64,000 nt of DNA from Dryomyza anilis (taxonomy: Eukaryota; Arthropoda; Insecta; Diptera; Dryomyzidae), in the NCBI GenBank assembly GCA_951804985.1, contig OX638131.1, positions 108,059,363-108,123,362 of the forward strand. The letters are read 5' to 3'. Below, piece by piece: positions 22,396 through 35,836 of this stretch. The position numbers and the translations under genes were made by a program. The notes under the pieces were generated by a model. The model had not been told where the DNA came from. It was given only the letters and a program-made list of their open reading frames with translations, and did not search any database. Each line of letters starts with the position of its first letter. The first letter of the stretch is position 1.

Positions 22396-24245
22396 AAATG
22401 TTAAATGTTAAATGTTAAATGTTAAATGTTAAATGTTAAATGTTAAATGTTAAATGTTAAATGTTAAATGTTAAATGTTAAATGTTAAATGTTAAATGTT
22501 AAATGTTAAATGTTAAATGTTAAATGTTAAATGTTAAATGTTAAATGTTAAATGTTAAATGTTAAATGTTAAATGTTAAATGTTAAATGTTAAATGTTAA
22601 TTAAATGTTAAATGTTAAATGTTAAATGTTAAATGTTAAATGTTAAATGTTAAATGTTAAATGTTAAATGTTAAATGTTAAATGTTAAATGTTAAATGTT
22701 AAATGTTAAATGTTAAATGTTAAATGTTAAATGTTAAATGTTAAATGTTAAATGTTAAATGTTAAATGTTAAATGTTAAATGTTAAATGTTAAATGTTAA
22801 ATGTTAAATGTTAAATGTTAAATGTTAAATGTTAAATGTTAAATGTTAAATGTTAAATGTTAAATGTTAAATGTTAAATGTTAAATGTTAAATGTTAAAT
22901 GTTAAATGTTAAATGTTAAATGTTAAATGTTAAATGTTAAATGTTAAATGTTAAATGTTAAATGTTAAATGTTAAATGTTAAATTTTAAATGTTAAATGT
23001 TAAATGTTAAATGTTAAATGTTAAATGTTAAATGTTAAATGTTAAATGTTAAATGTTAAATGTTAAATGTTAAATGTTAAATGTTAAATGTTAAATGTTA
23101 AATGTTAAATGTTAAATGTTAAATGTTAAATGTTAAATGTTAAATGTTAAATGTTAAATGTTAAATGTTAAATGTTAAATGTTAAATGTTAAATGTTAAA
23201 TGTTAAATGTTAAATGTTAAATGTTAAATGTTAAATGTTAAATGTTAAATGTTAAATGTTAAATGTTAAATGTTAAATGTTTAATGTTTAATGTTTAATG
23301 TTTAATGTTAAATGTTAAATGTTAAATGTTAAATGGTAAATGGTAAAAGTTAAATGTTAAATGTTAAATGTTAAATGTTAAATGTTAAATGTTAAATGTT
23401 AAATGTTAAATGTTAAATGTTAAATGTTAAATGTTAAATGTTAAATGTTAAATGTTAAATGTTAAATGTTAAATGTTAAATGTTAAATGTTAAATGTTAA
23501 ATGTTAAATGTTAAATGTTAAATGTTAAATGTTTAATGTTTAATGTTTAATGTTTAATGTTAAATGTTAAATGTTAAATGTTAAATGTTAAATGTTAAAT
23601 GTTAAATGTTAAATGTTAAATGTTAAATGTTAAATGTTAAATGTTAAATGTTAAATGTTAAATGTTAAATGTTAAATGTTAAATGTTAAATGTTAAATGT
23701 TAAATGTTAAATGTTAAATGTTAAATGTTAAATGTTAAATGTTAAATGTTAAATGTTAAATGTTAAATGTTAAATGTTAAATGTTAAATGTTAAATGTTA
23801 AATGTTAAATGTTAAATGTTAAATGTTAAATGTTAAATGTTAAATGTTAAATGTTAAATGTTAAATGTTAAATGTTAAATGTTAAATGTTAAATGTTAAA
23901 TGTTAAATGTTAAATGTTAAATGTTAAATGTTAAATGTTAAATGTTAAATGTTAAATGTTAAATGTTAAATGTTAAATGTTAAATGTTAAATGTTAAATG
24001 TTAAATGTTAAATGTTTAATGTTTAATGTTTAATGTTTAATGTTAAATGTTAAATGTTAAATGTTAAATGGTAAATGGTAAAAGTTAAATGTTAAATGTT
24101 AAATGTTAAATGTTAAATGTTAAATGTTAAATGTTAAATGTTAAATGTTAAATGTTAAATGTTAAATGTTAAATGTTAAATGTTAAATGTTAAATGTTAA
24201 ATGTTAAATGTTAAATGTTAAATGTTAAATGTTAAATGTTAAATA
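22396..24245 (+). repeat. 7-bp satellite (AAATGTT)n, about 260 units
   Basis: Almost perfect AAATGTT repeats for about 1.85 kb. Interruptions are few: ATTAAATG at about 22600, one AAATTTT near 22985, and patches of TTTAATG (near 23280, 23532 and 24014). The patch plus a following AAATGGTAAATGGTAAAAG occurs at 23280-23350 and again at 24014-24085, about 735 bp apart, so the array grew partly by segmental duplication. Confidence 0.99.
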
Positions 24246-24345
24246 TTAAATGCAAAATTTAAAATTTAAAATTTAAAATTTAAAATTAAAATTTAAAATT
24301 TAAAATTTAAAATTTTAAAATGTGAAATGTAAAATGTAAAATATA
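24246..24345 (+). repeat. AAAATTT 7-bp repeat tail
   Basis: Immediately after the AAATGTT array the unit changes to TTTAAAA/AAATTTAA for about 90 bp. It has the same period but a different sequence, suggesting drift from the main array. Confidence 0.8.
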
Positions 24346-24920
24346 TAATATCATTTTTAAAAATTAGAACTATATTTTTGTTTCGATTAAAAAAAAAAAA
24401 CTATGAAAAAACTGAAACTAATCAAAGCTAAATCTATTTATTATTTGCATTTTATATTAATCAAAAGAATTATTTTAGCTTGTGCCAACAATTTTAAGCC
24501 CAATGATGATGATGCAATTCCCACTTGGCTGCAATCATAACGGAGCCATTTGCAAGCCACTTGAAATCAAACATATTGAATGCAATAAATGGTTTTTCAA
24601 CATAAGCTGTCCATGCACAAGCACACTCTGATAAGCTTTTGCAAATTGGCCAAACAAATTCTATATTGAAATTCAAAATTACGTAGTACAAAAATGGTAA
24701 CACGCTCACGTCAGCCAGCGATTAGCATCAAAAAGTCACTGAGGCGCAGAGGGAATTAATAGTCAGACACCAGCATATATGCAAAACAAATGGTTTATAT
24801 AAGTATAATCAATACAAATTATGCGATAACCGAATGATAATTGGCGTTTAAGGACACTTGACCATATTCTGTCGGATAAGATCAGCATGGTATTTGTTCA
24901 ACAATTCATTAATTTATACA
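24346..24920. other. Non-repetitive island, no gene
   Basis: Unique-looking sequence, with a GATGATGATG tract near 24503. A 71-codon minus-strand frame (24494-24709) has no recognisable features; I do not call it. Confidence 0.4.
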
Positions 24921-25640
24921 TATGTATTCTTTAAAATAGATTCATAATTACATAAATTAATTTATTTATAAATTCATATAATAAAATAGTCATTAGTTCG
25001 TAAATTTACAAATTCATAAATTAATGAATTCATCAATTCATAGTTTCGTAAATTCATTAATTTAAAAACTCATATACTCATCAATTTATTAATTCATAAT
25101 TTCATAAATTCATGAATTCAAAAATCACAAATTATAAAAAAATCATAATCCTTCAATTCATTAGTTCATAAATTCATTAAATCATCAATTCAATATTTTT
25201 CATTAATTCATTCATAACTTCAGCAATTAATTTATTCATTAATTCGTACATTCATAAATTCATATATTTATAGATGTATACTTCATTAACTCAAAAGCTC
25301 ATTAGTTCATAAATTCATCAATTCATAAATGCCTTAATCGTTAATTCAAAAGAACATTAATTTGCTAATTCGTAAACTCTTAAGTTTATAAAATTCATAA
25401 AATTGTAATTTCATCAATTCTTTAATTCAAAAACTAATAAATTCAATAATTTAAAATTTGTAATTTGTAAATCGTACATAGACGACGATTTGCTACATTA
25501 ATAAAATCATAAATTATTCTATAAATTATAAATTCATATACTTCTATACATAGTTTCAAATCCGAATATTTAGTTATTTATAAATTGCTTAATTCCATAA
25601 TTTATAAAAACCTAAATTCATGACACAAAAATCTGCCTAC
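24921..25640. repeat. Degenerate AATTCATAAATTCATT repeat
   Basis: Irregular units of AATTCATAAATTCAT/TTAATTCAT over about 700 bp. The unit is near-palindromic and the array is old. Confidence 0.8.
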
Positions 25641-26030
25641 TGAGTATTTCTAAAATTGTAAGTTTTGTATTTTAAATATGTGTGTGTTTAAACTCATGTA
25701 AATATATTAGCAAATATATACTTTGGCCACTAACTGGCTTATTTACATTTTCAATAATTATGCTTTTGGGCCAAAAAGTACCAATTTGTTGTGGATTTGT
25801 AGTTAACGCCTTTATAAGCCAAAATTTACAAATTGGCTAAAAACAACAAGCCACACAACGCAAGGCAAATAAATGAAAATGGGTTGTGGAAATTTGTAAC
25901 GATATCAAATTTTATTAAATACAAAATGCTCTAGTGCATTTTTGTATTTAGTTTGTTGCAAATTCTGGATAGATATTATAAATGAAGAGAAATATTAATA
26001 AAAAACTGTAATTATTTTTAATACTTTACA
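25641..26030. other. Non-repetitive stretch
   Basis: Contains a loose dyad (ACCAATTTGTTG and CAAATTGGC around 25780-25840). No ORF. Confidence 0.35.
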
Positions 26031-27440
26031 AAACATTTTATATTTTATTCAAGTTTTACTTTCTAAAGTCTTAATATAAATTAAGTTATTTTACACCATA
26101 GTTTACATTAAATGTATTAAAAATATATTTCCAAAAAATATGTTGACTCCACAATTTTAAACATATTTTATAACATTTGTAAAACATTTTTTAAAACATA
26201 TTATATATAGATTTTTTACCATATTTAACACTATATATTTGCACTATAGTTGTACAACAAACTTTAATTTGTACATTAAATTTTCACATCACATTTTTAC
26301 AGCATTTTTTTACACCATATTTTGCATGATATTTTGCTCCATACTTATAAACCATAATTTTACACCTTATTTTACACCACATTTACGATATATTTTTCAC
26401 CATATTTAACATCATATTTTATAACATATTTTACATCATATTTTAAACAACTTATTTTACACCATATTTTGTATAGTATTATATACTATTGTCAACCATA
26501 TTTGTATTTTACACCATATTATTAAACCTTAATTTTAAAGCATATTTTACACCATAATTTTACAAATTATTTGATATTATTTTTTACATTAAATTATACA
26601 CCATATTTTTGGACATATTTTATACCATATTTTACACGATGTATAAATCATATATGTACACTTGGTAATAACAGTAATTTACACCATATTTGTAAATCAT
26701 TTTCCATAATATTTGTACACCAGATTTATAACCTTAGTTTTACATAATATTTACACCATATTTTTTAACACTATTTTATTATTTAACAACCATATGGTAA
26801 GTAATATTTTATGTCCCAATTACAACATTTTTTTATACAATATTTTTTCAAGATATTTTACGCCATATTTTTTACATCACAATATTTTACGGTATATTAT
26901 ACGCTATATTTTACATCATATTTAACATAATATTTTACGTCATATTTTACATCATGTGTTACATCAAATTCCACATCATATTTTACATCATATTTTACAT
27001 CATATTATACATCAAATTCCACATCATATTTTACATCAAATTCCACATCATATTTTACATCACATTTTACACCATTTTCTAAACGCTACTTTTAAACCCT
27101 ATTTTTTAGCTGAATTTTACGTCATTATTACATTTTTTACATAAAATTTTACACCATAATTTTTTATCATATTTTAAAATTAGTTTTACACCAAATATTT
27201 ACAGTATATTTTTGCTCATATTTTGCATTAATTTTTACACTATATTATTAAAAGCTATTTACACCATAAATATACATCATTTTCAACACTATATTTTTAT
27301 AATAAATTTTACCCCATACTTTTTGGGCATTTTCTAAACCATATTTAAGACAGTATTATATAGCTAATATACATATCATATTTCTAAACCACCAGTTTAC
27401 ATCTTATATTTATGCCATATTTTTACACCGCAAAATATCG
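26031..27440. repeat. Degenerate TTTTACACCATA repeat
   Basis: Irregular 11-13 bp units of the form ATTTTACACCAT/ATTTTACATCAT, most regular at 26930-27075, where ACATCATATTTT alternates with ACATCAAATTCC. The short frames at 26713 and 26956 are translations of these units. Confidence 0.85.
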
Positions 27441-28204
27441 ACAGTAGTAAAAATTCTACGCACATATAAAATACCTGATTTCTATTATAAATACCATTAT
27501 CTAACATACAAAACCATTTTATTCATTAACTATTTAAACGTAAACTTTTGAGACAAAACAAAAATTTTAATTACATCACAAAGCTAATAAAAGAAAAAAT
27601 AAAACTTCCAAAGAAACCACAAAAATGTCTAATAATGCGTGTCTTCAAATTCTTTGATTTAATTAATTAATGGTTCTGAGTTCAAACCATTTCATTTGTA
27701 AGTATGTCAGACATTTGAGTGTTTGTATTTATAAAAGTATGTTTGTAATATACCCATATTAAATATAGCACTGCTATGCGTAATTTTAGAATTTTTTTAA
27801 TATACGTTAGAAAAATGGTAAAACTTTGTATATTGTGTGATTTGTTTTTAGAACAATTTTAAATACACTTCGTTACATTTAAAATTAAACCAAATTATAT
27901 ACTTAACAAATATAATTTGAGTTTTTAATATATAGTAGCATGCAACTAAGGACTATAACCATAGTCTGAATAACATATTGATTTTATCGAAATGACTTTG
28001 ACACACAATGTTAATACGTAAAACCACAAGAATTACACATCAATAAATACATGATTTGCTTTAAATGTTGTGGTATTTAGTGTATGTACAATTGTGGTAT
28101 ATTTCGTACAAGTGAAATGACATAAAAAACTAAAAGTAAAAAATTAATTGCATGAAAGGTGTGAAACTTAATCTGCAATATATTTATGGTACAACTCAAG
28201 CAAC
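27441..28204. other. AT-rich spacer, no gene
   Basis: No tandem structure, splice-bounded exon or ORF of note. Confidence 0.35.
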
Positions 28205-28562
28205 TGCACAAAAAAAAATAATCGACGTAGCAACTGATATTAATTGCATTCATTAATTAACCCAGCAATAAAATTCACTAATTTTATGAAAACATTTGCT
28301 ATAATTCGTTAATTCAGCAATTTCGTTTGCTGAATTATGAACATTTGTACGTCAATGCAGCAAATTAATTAGTCGGCGCAGTTTCAACAATTATATTTGC
28401 ATTGCATTAGCGTACAAATATTCATAATAGCAAACAGAGTTGCTGAATTAACGAAGAATAGCAAATCTTTTCATTAAATTAGTGAATTACATTGCTGGAT
28501 TGATTAATGAATGCAATTAATATCAGTTGCCAAATTTACGTTGATTATTTTTTTCTGTGTGG
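28205..28562. mobile_element. Foldback MITE (~360 bp hairpin)
   Basis: Nearly the whole element is an imperfect palindrome. GCAACTGATATTAATTGCAT (28230 on) pairs with ATGCAATTAATATCAGTTGC (28510 on). The arms continue inward through ATTCGTTAATTCAGCAA/TTGCTGAATTAACGAA and a centre with GTCGGCGCAG. The ends are A-rich (AAAAAAAATAATCGACGT/ACGTTGATTATTTTTTTC). No ORF. Confidence 0.82.
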
Positions 28563-28984
28563 AATATAATTAATATCTCTAATTAATATTCTTTTTATAT
28601 AGGTAAATAATACAGTATTACTCAAAAACTTACAATAGTACAAAAATATAAAATACGAAACTACGAAACTATAGGAAAAAACTACGAAATCTATAAAAAA
28701 AATATCTATCTGATGAATACAATAAATCGTAAATTGGGAATAAACAAAACACTATGTTGTTACTGACTTTACGATTTATTTCATTATAAAATTAAGTATT
28801 TTTTGAGTTTTAAGATATTATGTTTTATAAAACCAAACACTGGTAAAACTACGAAGTACTTACAAAATATTTAGACAACTGCGGAAACATTAGAAAATTA
28901 CGAAATTTTTACAAAACTATAATATGTATACAAAACTACGAAATCAATCAAAAAAAGGAGGACAACTATAAATAATTATGTAAT

Positions 28985-29330
28985 AAATGGTTTTTCAATA
29001 AGAGCGCTACAAAAGTTTTTTGTCAAGGGTTTTTCAACAGGGACGCAACAAAAGTAAAGCGACAGGCACAGCAAACAGCGCCATATTTCTTGCCGCTCAT
29101 TTGACATTTCTCTTCAGATAGGTTTGCCATTTCATGATGAAAAGATATACGAGCCAACAACGAGTCGAAATTATTAAAATTGACTACCGGGAATTCGAAA
29201 TCGAATATCTTTCCATCATGAAATGGCAAACCTTACTGAAGAGAAATGTCAAAAGAGCGGCAAGAAATATGGCATCGTTTGCTGTCCCTGTCATTCAACT
29301 TTTGTAGCTTTATATACAAATTAAATATAT
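28985..29330. mobile_element. DNA transposon remnant, two termini in inverted orientation
   Basis: GGTTTTTCAATAAGAGCGCT (28989 on) starts a ~170-bp terminus that reads inward through TTGCCATTTCATGATG. The opposite orientation follows at about 29205-29325 (CATCATGAAATGGCAA on). A third copy lies at 53055-53227. The two arms are about 85-90% alike. No transposase frame remains. The 68-codon frame is a translation of the terminus. Confidence 0.65.
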
Positions 29331-29336
29331 ATAAAA

Positions 29337-29996
29337 CGAGTTGGGAAAGTTCGGTCACATGGGGCGGATTTTTATAGTCGGTCGGGCCCGATTATGGAAT
29401 ACCCTACACCTTTGGTGGGGATATTAATGCGGGATATTTAATAGCATACCTTAATTTTAAAGTTTTTAATTATGCTGAACCTCCCCATCCTCAGAATATT
29501 ATTCATATATCAGAAATTTACGTCTTATATCCCCATAAATTAAAAAAATTATATAAAAGTATAAAAAACTAAAAAAAAAATTGAAAAATATAATTGGGCG
29601 GACCACGCCCATATTTAAAATTTTGAAAGGCTAATATTTCATAGATTTGATTTTAATAATTTACGGATCAAATTTCCACTATAAAAACCCGAGAAATAAT
29701 GAAAAAAAAAAGTGGGCGGATCACGCCCATTTTTAGACCACATATTTCTAGGTGAATTATAACAATACGTTTTAAATTTTATAACTATACCTTGAATACT
29801 TTTCGAGTTATTAGTTCCGAAAAAGTTATATAAAAGTGACTTGTATGGGAGGTAGGCGTGTCCGTTGACCGATTTGGCTCATTTTCAAACTCAGTTCCTA
29901 CTTTTGGCTAAAATATATTGAGACGAAATTTCATCGCATTCTGATCAGTATTTCTCAAGTTATTCTGTATTCAGACAGCAAGACAGCAAGACAGCA

Positions 29997-30045
<49 letters not shown>

Positions 30046-30105
30046 TACGGACATGGCTAAACGGACTCGGGTAGTGATGCTGATCCTAGGGGCGTTACAA
30101 CAACT
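29337..30105 (+). mobile_element. DINE-1/mini-me-like element with (GACA)n
   Basis: Begins GAGTTGGGAAAGTTCGGTCA, carries TATGGAATACCCTACACC, two 'GTGGGCGGATCACGCCCAT'-type inverted motifs (about 29597 and 29712), a GACAGCAA/GACA tract (29975-30050), and a tail with GACTCGGGTAGTGATGCTGA. The (GTCY)n proto-microsatellite next to such a tail is the known hallmark of dipteran mini-me/DINE-1 repeats. No coding capacity. Confidence 0.65.
29975..30050 (+). repeat. (GACA)n microsatellite
   Basis: Three GACAGCAA units, then about twelve GACA tetramers with one GACG variant at the start. Confidence 0.95.
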
Positions 30106-31005
30106 AAGAATCTGTACAAACAAAATACGAAATCAACACAATACTATAAAATGTATACAAATGTATGAAATAATACAAAACTCTAAATACTATGAAAAAA
30201 TGTAATTCTGGATAATGGTACGAAATAAATACAAAACTATGAAGTATATGTAAAACTGAGAAATCAGCAAAAAATCTATTAAAATCTACTAAATCTGTAA
30301 AAAATAATGAAATAAAAATAGAAAGTTACCAAATAAATACAAAAAATGGGATCTATATAAATCCAAGAACTACGAAAACTTTATAAAACTACGAAATTTA
30401 CACAAAACTACGAAATGTATACAAAAATAAGAATTATACATAAAACTACAAAATCTGCACTAAACTAAAAAAAGGTATACTAAAGTATGGACTATATAAA
30501 AAACTACGAAATATATACAAAACTAGGAAATATATACAACACTATGAAATATATACAAAACTACGAAATATAAGGAAAACTACGAAATATATACAAAATT
30601 ACGAAATATATACACCACTACGAAATCTATACAAATATACGAAACCATTGTCATATTACGAAAACCACAATTAATAAAGAAACAAATCATAATGTGTTTA
30701 ATGCGTTTAATATTCAGAAACTCTATTACTCTACCAAAAAAATGCTCTACGAAACAACACATCTATATAAAACTATATAATATAATCTTATACTAAACTT
30801 ACGAAATCGATTATAATCTACAAAATCTATAGAAAAATATGAAATAGCAAAGTAAAGTAAAGGTACAAAATAAATACAAAACAACGACATATAAATCTAC
30901 GAAATCTGTACCTGCAATACGACAAAATAAAATTATATAAAGATTCGAAATATAAACAAAACTAAGAAATGTATAAAAAAAACTACGAAATATATAAAAA
31001 AAAAA

Positions 31006-31828
31006 CTTCGAAAACTTATCGAAACAACCAAATCAAAACTACTCAAACAAAATATTTAATCCATACGAACATAATCATCGACGAATTCAGTACAAAAATA
31101 TGACATAGAAAGTTACGAAATAAATATAAAACCACGAGAAATATATAAAAATGAGATTTACGAAAACTTTACAAAACTACGAAATCTACAAAAATATAAC
31201 ATAGAAAGTTACGAAATGAATATAAAACCACGAGAAGTATAAAAATAAGATTTACGAAAACTACGAAATCTATACAAAATACGAAAATATATATATAAAA
31301 CTACAAACTGTATAGAAAATATCAAATATACACAAAACTACGAAATATATATAAAACTACGAAATATGTACAAAACTACGAAATATATACTAAACTACGA
31401 AATATATAAAAAAAAAACTTCGAAAACTTATCGAAACAACCAAATCAAAACTACTCAAAAAAATATTTAATCCATATGAACATACGAAATCAACAAAAAT
31501 CTACCAATTCAGTACAAAAATATAACATAGAAATTTACGAAATAAATATAAAACCATGAGAAATATATAAAAATGAGATTTACGAAAACTTTACAAAACT
31601 ACGAAATCTACAAAAATATAACATAGAAAGTTACGAAATGAATATAAAACCACGAGAAGTATAAAAATAAGATTTACGAAAACTACGAAATCTATACAAA
31701 ATACGAAAATATATATATAAAACTACAAACTGTATAGAAAATATCAAATATACACAAAACTACGAAATATATATAAAACTACGAAATATGTACAAAACTA
31801 CGAAATATATACTAAACTACGAAATACA
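31006..31828 (+). repeat. 412-bp tandem duplication
   Basis: The segment starting CTTCGAAAACTTATCGAAAC at 31006 restarts at 31418 and runs in parallel to about 31828 with only scattered differences. A further shared block (ATTAATAAAGAAAC...TTTAATATTCAGAAACTC) sits at about 30650-30725 and 32125-32210. Confidence 0.9.
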
Positions 31829-32214
31829 TTAAAATTACGAAAACTCTATAAAACAACGTAATATATACTTATATTAAACTTACGAAATCAATTACAATCT
31901 ACGAAATATATACAAAATATGAACTACAATTCAAATGCTAAAAAATTAATACAAAACTTAAAATTATAAAACTAAGAAATCTATACAAAATTACAATATT
32001 AATACAAAACAACGAAATAATTAAAAAAACATTGAAATCAATACTATATAAGAAATCAAAGTACTACAATATCTTTACAAAACTACACAATCTATACAAA
32101 AACTACGAAATCTAAACAAATATTCGAAATCATTGTAATATTACGAAAACCATAATTAATAAAGAAACATATCATAATGTGTTTAATGCGTTTAATATTC
32201 AGAAACTCGATTTA

Positions 32215-33372
32215 AAATTGTAAAAATATAAAAAATAAATTAAGAACATTATAAATTTTACAAATTTAAAAACATGCTATAAAACAATCTTAAAAAAAGA
32301 AGAATGAAAAAAAACACTTAATTACATTAATAAATACTTTCTACAAAAAAAATGAGTACAAGACTTTTATTGTCCTTAACTCACATCCACACTTCCGTTG
32401 CATGTTCTCGCAGGACATGATGTGCATTCAGTCATTTATATTCTTTCGATTTGGCTTTCAATTACAACAAGAAGAATGAAAAAAAAAGGAAGAATGATGA
32501 AAAAATTGCCACCGAAAAGGCGGCACATATTTCACTGACATTTCATTGCACTGCGTTGTGATGCGATGCGTTGACATGGCAGCCAGTCGTAGTCGTCGTC
32601 GTCCAAGCGAAGTAGCTTAATTATGCGCGCAAAAAGGATCACAAGGATATGCGAAGCGACTGCTTGCATTTTAATCCCTGCGCTAGTGCGACCGGAACAT
32701 GGAGGACGATGTCAGTGGCAAAATTGTGTTCGAGCTCATTTTATTTTATGCAGTTTTTTTGTGATTTTTATAATAATTTTTTCTTTTATATATTTTTTTT
32801 TCCATTTAATTTTTTCCACCAAGTTGACTGATTGCATCCTTCTGAAGGAGGCTGTGATGAGCCGACAGTAATAGATGCCTGTGATACGTGGTGCCTGTGA
32901 TACGCGAGCCTGTGATGGTTGCCTGTGATAAACTGTGAAATGTGATGAGCCCTGTTTAACGATAAGGCGGCGGCAAACAAGCGGTTGCCAACTGTACGAC
33001 TATCGTTGTGATGTATCCTGCTGACGTAGTGCATTTCGAATTGCGAAGGATTTATTGTAAAATTGCATTTATTTTTTTCTTTTTACCAGCAGTTATCATT
33101 TTATACATTAATGTATGTATTAATCTCTGCACATTACACTCGGTGTATTACAAAAAGATCCAGTTGCACTTGTAGCTACTATGTAACTGCAACATGTAGC
33201 CTGTGCAATTTATACAAAGTCTCTACATTGTACGTTGTAATCTTTTAATATGGCGGCTTAAAAAATTGCGCGCATCACTTCAAAAATTCCATGTTATCAA
33301 TTATGATGTGCAATGAACAGCATTAAATGGAAAATCGCAATCTTTAAATTTTTTACAAATTTTAATTTATTT
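32215..33372. other. Non-repetitive island with a short GCCTGTGAT cluster
   Basis: Higher-GC unique DNA at 32380-33060, including GTCGTCGTCGTC near 32596. A degenerate repeat of GCCTGTGATACG (five copies, about 32877-32950) follows two overlapping frames of 82 and 60 codons at 32623-32871 that show no known domain. No gene called. Confidence 0.45.
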
Positions 33373-35055
33373 ATTTCAATAAAAACTCAATTTTTCACAA
33401 AAATTTAATTTTTCACTAAAAATTCAATTTTTCATTAAAATGCAATTTTTACTCAAAATTAAGTTCATCACTAAAAATTAAATTTCTCACTCAAAATTCA
33501 ATTTTTGACTCAAAATTCAATTTTTAACTAAAAATTCAATTTTTCACTAAAAATTCAATTTTTCACCAAAAATTCAATTTTTCATTAAAAATTCAATTTT
33601 TCACAATAAATTCAATTTTTCACTAAAAATTCAATTTCTCACTAAAAATTCAATTTTTCACTAAAAATTCAAATTTTCACTAAAAATTCAAATTTTCACT
33701 AAAAATTCAAATTTTCACTAAAAATTCAAATTTTCACTAAAAATTCAAATTTTCACTATAAATTCAATTTTTCACTTAAAATTAAATAAATTGTTCACTA
33801 AAAATTCAATTTTTCACTAAAAATTCAATTTTTCACTAAAAATTAAATTTTTTGCAGAAAATCCTTTCTTCACTAAAAATTAAATTTTTTGCAGAAAAAT
33901 CATTTCTTCACAAAATATTAAATTATTCAATAAATTTTCAATTTTTCAATAAATTTTCGCTCAATTTTTTTGTCAATTTTTTACTAAAAATTAAAATTTT
34001 GACAAAATATTCAAATTTTCACTAAAAATTTAATTTTTCACTATAAATTCAATTTTTCACCAAAAATTCAATTTTTCACCAAAAATTCAAATTTTCACTA
34101 AAAATTCAATTTTTCACTAAAAATTCAAATTTTCTCTTTAAATCCAAAATTCACTCAAAATTGAATTTATCACTCAAAATTCAAATTTTCACTAAAAATT
34201 TAATTTTTCACTAAAAATTCAATTTTTCACTAAAAATTCAAATTTTCACTAAAAATTCAAATTTTCACTAAAAATTCAAATTTTCACTAAAAATTCAAAT
34301 TTTCACTAAAAATTTAATTTTAACTAAAAATTCAATTAATCATTAAACTTCAATTTAACCAATTTTTCACTAAAAATTCAATTCATCACTATAATTTGAA
34401 TTATTCACTATAAATTCAATTTTTCACTAAAAGTTCAAATTTTCAGTTAATATTCAATTTTTCACAAAAAAAATAAATTCTTCAATAAAAATTAAATTTC
34501 TCACTAAAAATTAAATTTTTCACTTTAAATCCAATGTTCACTCAAAATTGAATTTATCACTCAAAATTCAATTTTTCACTAAAAATTTAATTTTAACTAA
34601 AAATACAATTTTTTACTAAATATACAATTTTTCACTAAATATACAATTTTTCACTATAAATTCAATTTTTACCAAAAATTCAATTTTTCACTTTAAATCC
34701 AATTTTTACTCAAAATTGAATTTATTACTCAAAATTCAATTTTTCACTAAAAATTTAATTTTAACTAAAAATACAATTTTTCACTAAAAATTCAATTATT
34801 CATTAAAATTCAATTTAACCAATTTTTCACTAAAAATTCAATTCATCACTATAATTTGAATTATTCACTATAAATTCAATTTTTCACTAGAAATTCAATT
34901 TTTTAATAAAAATTCAATTTTTCACTAAAAGTTTTAATTTTCACTTAAAATTTAATTTTTCACTAAAAATTAAATTTCTCACTAGAAATTAAATATTTCA
35001 ATAAAAATTAAATTTTTCACTAAAAATTAAATTTTCAATAAATTTTCACTTGACC
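33373..35055 (-). repeat. 19-bp satellite block 3 (reverse orientation)
   Basis: Units read AATTTTTCACTAAAAATTC on the + strand, the reverse complement of the block 1 unit. The array is old: many units diverge, and a ~215-bp section (CACTTTAAATCCAAT...) recurs at about 34515 and 34690. Confidence 0.96.
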
Positions 35056-35515
35056 TGAATTTACTGCCAATTTAACGTCTTATTGAATTTGTCTTTCCGA
35101 ATTTATATTGAGTTCTTGACTGATTGGCAGTTGGTTTGTGCTTGTGGCACAATGATGAGGTTGATGTAGATGATGATGATGATAATCATCGTCATAATAT
35201 CGACATTACTGACTACGTTAATCATAGAATATGCCCATTGTTTAATGCAGTGTCGCATTAACCACCAAACCGCTGCTTGCCCTGTGGCATTTCCAACGAA
35301 ATCCACCAAAATTACGCAACCTGCAGTAAATTTAGACACAAAATGAAAATGTTGTTGGCTAAATTATAAGACCAAGTATGGTTTTACTATGGTTTCTCGT
35401 TGTCACCTATATAAATTAAACCGAAAACAACCAAATGTTAAAACTTCAAAATTTAGGATATGTCAGACTGATAGATCAAGGAATAAAATAAAAATACGAT
35501 TTTAGTGATATAAAT
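35056..35515. other. Non-repetitive stretch
   Basis: Contains a GATGATGATGATGAT tract near 35169 and no supported gene; the 78-codon minus-strand frame spans that tract. Confidence 0.35.
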
Positions 35516-35836
35516 AAACGATTAAATCCCAATAAAATTGGTAATAGGACAATTTCTGATTTAACAGTATACATATTTCAGTACAGACATACATATTGTA
35601 GTATACAGTATACATATTGTAGTACACGTATTTCAAAAATAAAAACTACAGAAAACAAACACATACTACATATTCTACAATATGTAGAAAACGAACTTCT
35701 AATACATTGTGTAGTAAAATCCAGACAAATTAATACAAATGTATTAAAAAACGATCAAAATGTAGTAGAATTGCATTTTTTCAAAACGAAGACATAAATG
35801 TAGTATAATTTACTACAGTAATTTTTTCGGTGTAAT
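35516..35836. mobile_element. TACACCCAG-type MITE, diverged copy 2
   Basis: CCCAATAAAATTGGTAATAG at 35528 corresponds to the start of the family interior, and TTTTTTCGGTGTA at 35823-35835 to its right end. The centre holds extra TACATATTGTAGTA-type repeats. Confidence 0.5.

Larger units (their letters stand above)
28620..32120. repeat. Degenerate ACTACGAAAT repeat field
   Basis: About 16-17-bp units like AAAACTACGAAATATATAC over 2.4 kb of repeat, split by the inserted elements at 28985-29330 and 29337-30105. Motif spacing and sequence vary a lot, so the array is old, except for the duplicated part at 31006-31825. Confidence 0.85.

Noticed and set aside
22396..24245. Telomere-like tandem repeat
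   Set aside because: The unit AAATGTT is not the insect TTAGG type, and brachyceran flies lack telomerase repeats; an internal satellite is simpler.
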